NCBI GenBank assembly: GCA_040753915.1
Contig: JBFMDN010000026.1
Coordinates: 1 to 64,000 of the forward strand
From: JBFMDN01 sp040753915
Lineage (GTDB): Bacteria > Desulfobacterota > Desulfomonilia > Desulfomonilales > Desulfomonilaceae
DNA length: 64,000 nucleotides
Direction of reading: 5' to 3'
Below are positions 61,192-64,000 of this stretch, piece after piece. The position numbers and the translations under genes were made by a program. Each line of letters starts with the position of its first letter. Position 1 is the first letter of the stretch. The notes under the pieces were generated by a model, which was not told where the DNA came from, did not search any database, and saw only the letters and a program-made list of their open reading frames with translations.

Positions 61192-63402
61192 GTGAAAGAC
61201 GAGAACAAGACCCGAGAAGAGCTCATCCGGGAGCTGGAAGACCTCCGAAGACAGCTTCGCGGCACCGGCGCAGAATCCAACGCGAATCAAGACCGCGAGG
61301 AGAAAACGGATCAACGGCGTGAAAATGGCCTTGACCGCTGTCTCGACGGGGACGCGCTTCTCTGTCGATTGACGGAAGACGAGGAGCCCACAGATACAAT
61401 TGATTTTACAGGCCTTTTTACTGCAGACATCACCGTATCGGGCAGTTTCGACATCCGGGGGGACATTTGGAAGACCACATTTGGCAGAGTCATCCAGGCG
61501 GTGCCTATTCCAGTCTTACTGGTAGACCAGTCCATTAGGGTTGGTGTTGCAAATGACGCATGGGGTCGAGTGTGCCCCGAATTCAAAATGATTGTGGGTG
61601 AGCCTTTTCGGACCTTGTTTCCCCACGACAAGGTGGCAGCCGAAATGGAGGAATTGGCCTTAACAATCCTTTCCGACAGGAAACCCAGGGTCAAACAAGC
61701 GGTTCTGAAGATTGCGAACAATGTGATGTGGGGGCGAATGACTCTGCGTTCCATCCGCATTATGAGTGAGCGCTTCCTCCTGGTGCTTATTGAGGACCTC
61801 ACTGCCGAGAGGCGACAACTGCTCCTTAATCAGCGGCAACAGGAAGCTCTCAAGCGCGAGATGGCAGAGCATCGGATTTCCCAGAAGGCCCTCCAGGAGA
61901 GCGAGCTGAGGTTCAGGAAAATATACGAGAACGCTCCAATGATGATGCAGACGCTCGACACCCAAGGCATCATCCGCAACGCAAACACCAAGTTCATGAA
62001 GGCTATGGGCTATTCTCGGGACGAGATTGTCGGTCAGAGTGTCGCATGCATTCTTACGGAGGATTCGAGAATTAAGCTCTGGCCTATTCTTCGGGGGGAG
62101 GGGGGAGCAAAGGAGAGCAAAGAGCTCCATCTCCAATACGTAAGAAAGGACGGTCAAGTTCTCGAGGTACTCCTGGACAGTGTTGTGACAGAAGATCCCA
62201 CCTGGGGAACTGTCAATCTTGCGACCATACGAGATATCACCCAGCAAATGGCGCTGGAGCAACGGTTGCGGGAAGCGCAGAAGATGGAGGCTATCGGCAC
62301 GCTCGCAGGAGGGATTGCCCACGACTTCAACAACCTGCTCCAGATAATTTTGGGGTTTTCCGATCTGCTTCTCCAGGGAAAAGATCCATCTGCCAGGGAT
62401 TACGCTGCTCTTCATTCGGTTCGCGAGGCAGCAGGACGAGGGTCTGCTTTGGTCAATCAGATACTGACTTTCAGTAGGAGAGTACCCTCCAGCCCGCGTC
62501 CGGTAGACCTCAATCGGGCCGCTGAAAACGCACGAGAGCTTCTCTCCAGGACAATCCCGAAGGTGGTAATCATCGAGCTCGACCTCAAAGAATCTCTCGC
62601 ACCGGTTTTTGCCGATCCGGGACAGATCGAGCAGGTCCTCATAAACCTGATGCTCAACGCCAAAGACGCGATGCCCGAGGGCGGACGAATTCTGGTGGCA
62701 ACAAAAGACGTCACTCTTGATGAGTCCTATTGTCATGCGTACCCGGAGGTCCAGCCCGGAGACTACGTGGTTCTGACGGTCTCGGACACAGGACAGGGCA
62801 TGGACAAGGATGTGTTAGACCGCATCTTCGAGCCGTTTTTCACGACCAAGATGCCCGGAGAAGGCACAGGTCTGGGACTAGCCATAGTATTCGGCATCAT
62901 CAAGGCCCACGGTGGGCACATCTCATGCCACAGCGTTCCGGGAGAAGGAACGACTTTCCACCTTTACTTTCCTGCGATGGACCTGCAGGTGGACGCGGAC
63001 ATGGCCGCGTCAGGGGAGTTCCCGGTGTTGGGCACTGAGACGGTTCTCCTAGTCGACGATGAAGAGCTCATCCGAAATTTCGCGACAGAGGTGCTCTCTA
63101 ACGCAGGTTACACGGTTCGGACGGCGCGCGATGGAGCTGAGGCTGTGGAAATCTTCAAAGAGTCTGCAAAGGATATCGATCTGGTGGTGCTTGACCTGCT
63201 GATGCCCAAGATGGGGGGCAGCCAATGCCTGGACGAGCTCCTCCAGATCGATCCGGAAGCAAAGGTCCTCATTTCGAGTGGATATCTCATAGATCAGCAC
63301 ACCACCATGGCATTGAAAAGGAAGGCAAAAGGAATAGTAAAGAAACCTCTCAAAGTCTCAGAGCTTCTCCGAGCAGTCAGATCCATCCTCGATGAGACCT
63401 AG
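61192..63402 (+). CDS. Hybrid sensor histidine kinase (PAS, HisKA, HATPase, receiver)
   Basis: 736 residues from GTG 61192 with GAGGGG 9 bases upstream. A coiled-coil N-terminus (about 1-50), a PAS-like region (about 100-205), a second PAS (about 235-350: YENAPMMMQTLDTQGIIRNAN), HisKA with His 377 in GGIAHDFNNLLQ, HATPase_c with NLMLNAKDAM and GTGLGLAIVFGI, and a C-terminal receiver whose phosphoacceptor is Asp 668 in VVLDLLMPKMGG. There is no membrane segment, so it senses a cytoplasmic signal. The HDFNNLL class usually has a single receiver, as here. Confidence 0.94.
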   Translation: MKDENKTREELIRELEDLRRQLRGTGAESNANQDREEKTDQRRENGLDRCLDGDALLCRLTEDEEPTDTIDFTGLFTADITVSGSFDIRGDIWKTTFGRVIQAVPIPVLLVDQSIRVGVANDAWGRVCPEFKMIVGEPFRTLFPHDKVAAEMEELALTILSDRKPRVKQAVLKIANNVMWGRMTLRSIRIMSERFLLVLIEDLTAERRQLLLNQRQQEALKREMAEHRISQKALQESELRFRKIYENAPMMMQTLDTQGIIRNANTKFMKAMGYSRDEIVGQSVACILTEDSRIKLWPILRGEGGAKESKELHLQYVRKDGQVLEVLLDSVVTEDPTWGTVNLATIRDITQQMALEQRLREAQKMEAIGTLAGGIAHDFNNLLQIILGFSDLLLQGKDPSARDYAALHSVREAAGRGSALVNQILTFSRRVPSSPRPVDLNRAAENARELLSRTIPKVVIIELDLKESLAPVFADPGQIEQVLINLMLNAKDAMPEGGRILVATKDVTLDESYCHAYPEVQPGDYVVLTVSDTGQGMDKDVLDRIFEPFFTTKMPGEGTGLGLAIVFGIIKAHGGHISCHSVPGEGTTFHLYFPAMDLQVDADMAASGEFPVLGTETVLLVDDEELIRNFATEVLSNAGYTVRTARDGAEAVEIFKESAKDIDLVVLDLLMPKMGGSQCLDELLQIDPEAKVLISSGYLIDQHTTMALKRKAKGIVKKPLKVSELLRAVRSILDET

Positions 63403-63436
63403 TGTGATGGCTGTCTGAGTTACCGGCGGACGCTGC

Positions 63437-63937
63437 TCATAAATGGAATCGCTTCATCAGGATATCTTTTTCCTCAATAATTTCCTCGTCGAACAGCAGA
63501 GACGCCACGGTGGTAAACACATCGGAAAGCTTGATGATACCGAGGAGCTTCTCGTTGTCCAAAACGGGCATCAGCGAGACCCTGTGATCCATCATAAGGT
63601 CGAGGGCAGTCAGAATTGAATCCGCTGGGCCGACCGTTCCAGCAAAGGGAACGGTGAGCTCGCTGACCACTGTCGTCGCCTTGTCGAGGTCGCACGGTGC
63701 CTCGGTATCACCGCAGAGTGGCCTGACGTTTTTGAGGAGGTCAATAAGATGAACGAACCCGACGAGTCTGTGGCTTCTGTCGAGCACCAATGGTGTCGAG
63801 TGACCTTGCATGAGCTTCTTCTCCTCGGTGACAATTCTCAAGAACTTGATGGCGTCACGAACTGTTGCTTCAGCGAAGACCACGGGCCACTCGGAAGCGG
63901 GGATCATAAGTTTGGTCGCTGGGAGGGAATGGGGCAT
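63437..63937 (-). CDS. CBS-domain pair protein
   Basis: 166 residues, GAGGTGAC upstream of the ATG. Two CBS motifs: the first about 20-75 (ATVRDAIKFLRI, TPLVLDRSHRLVGFVHLIDLL), the second about 95-155 (TVGPADSILTALDLMMDHRVSLMPVLDNEKLLGIIKLSDVF). Such pairs bind adenine nucleotides and control partner proteins; no fused domain is present. It converges on the hybrid kinase, and the rest of the window (63938-64000) holds only its upstream region. Confidence 0.9.
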   Translation of the reverse strand: MPHSLPATKLMIPASEWPVVFAEATVRDAIKFLRIVTEEKKLMQGHSTPLVLDRSHRLVGFVHLIDLLKNVRPLCGDTEAPCDLDKATTVVSELTVPFAGTVGPADSILTALDLMMDHRVSLMPVLDNEKLLGIIKLSDVFTTVASLLFDEEIIEEKDILMKRFHL

Positions 63938-64000
63938 GTGTCACCTCATAAAGATTACTTTGCGTTGGTATTACGTCGCCTTGTCACTGTGGCACGTTGG

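Noticed and set aside
61660..62736. 358-codon minus-strand open frame inside the hybrid kinase gene
   Set aside because: Antisense to HisKA/HATPase coding sequence whose motifs are intact; no start signal.
1..64000. CRISPR arrays, insertion sequences, prophage, tRNA or rRNA genes
   Set aside because: I found no regularly spaced repeats, transposase or integrase frames, or tRNA-like T-arm sequences. The dispersed repeats are too few and too far apart for a CRISPR. A tRNA scan was not possible, so a tRNA could be missed.

Overview
The window looks like chromosomal DNA of a sulfate-reducing or syntrophic member of the Desulfobacterota (old Deltaproteobacteria, Desulfomonile/Syntrophobacter-like). 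The basis is a dissimilatory-type ATP sulfurylase (sat), a TRAP solute-binding protein, Gram-negative envelope genes (waaA, a LolA/LolB-like protein, LysM-M23 lipoprotein, L,D-transpeptidase), an MglA/roadblock/DUF4388 signalling cluster, a NusG-II/Gx-transporter pair, and many two-component and PilZ proteins. This assignment is inference from gene content. I saw no tRNA, rRNA, CRISPR array, insertion sequence or prophage.

Layout. 1-6.4 kb: a membrane protein with carboxypeptidase-regulatory-like domains, a stand-alone receiver protein, a DctP-type TRAP binding protein, a secreted coiled-coil/Ala-Pro protein, and a LysM-M23 lipoprotein behind a near-consensus sigma70 promoter. 6.7-11.3 kb: a small unknown gene, a ~370-base hairpin-rich leader, sat plus a 98-residue companion and a terminator, then an alpha-oxoamine synthase that resembles serine palmitoyltransferase and a bitopic membrane protein. 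11.6-14.8 kb (minus): L,D-transpeptidase, SYLF-domain protein, a stand-alone AICAR formyltransferase and a 72-residue membrane protein.

15.0-23.1 kb (plus) is the most distinctive region: promoter, DUF4388, roadblock/LC7, MglA-like GTPase, a Pro-rich protein with a CheW-like C-terminus, a Ser/Thr kinase fused to a cyclic-nucleotide-binding domain and winged helix, an Fe-S-flavoprotein-like reductase and a VIT-vWA surface protein, all closely packed. I infer a polarity or surface-regulation switch with a kinase that could also bind DNA. 23.2-31.4 kb: a Ski2-like helicase, a receiver protein, an arsC-phoB-phoR-phoU operon preceded by three TAAC repeats at exactly 11-base spacing (candidate Pho box), and asnS.

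31.4-39.9 kb: LolA/LolB-like protein, waaA, a YciO/Sua5 protein, ribD, nrdR, NusG-II and Gx transporter, and an orphan radical SAM/SPASM protein; three intergenic spaces here carry dispersed repeats also found near 11.5 and 58.2 kb. 40.0-43.1 kb: two adjacent long TPR proteins. 43.5-58.1 kb: an exopolysaccharide locus (Wzc-like tyrosine kinase, WbaP-type sugar transferase, methyltransferase, NodB deacetylase, two GT4 glycosyltransferases, AsnB-type amidotransferase, CapK-like adenylate-forming enzyme, WbpM/CapD-like dehydratase, SGNH hydrolase). 58.3-64 kb: a class III CoA-transferase, two PilZ-type proteins, a hybrid histidine kinase and a CBS-pair protein.
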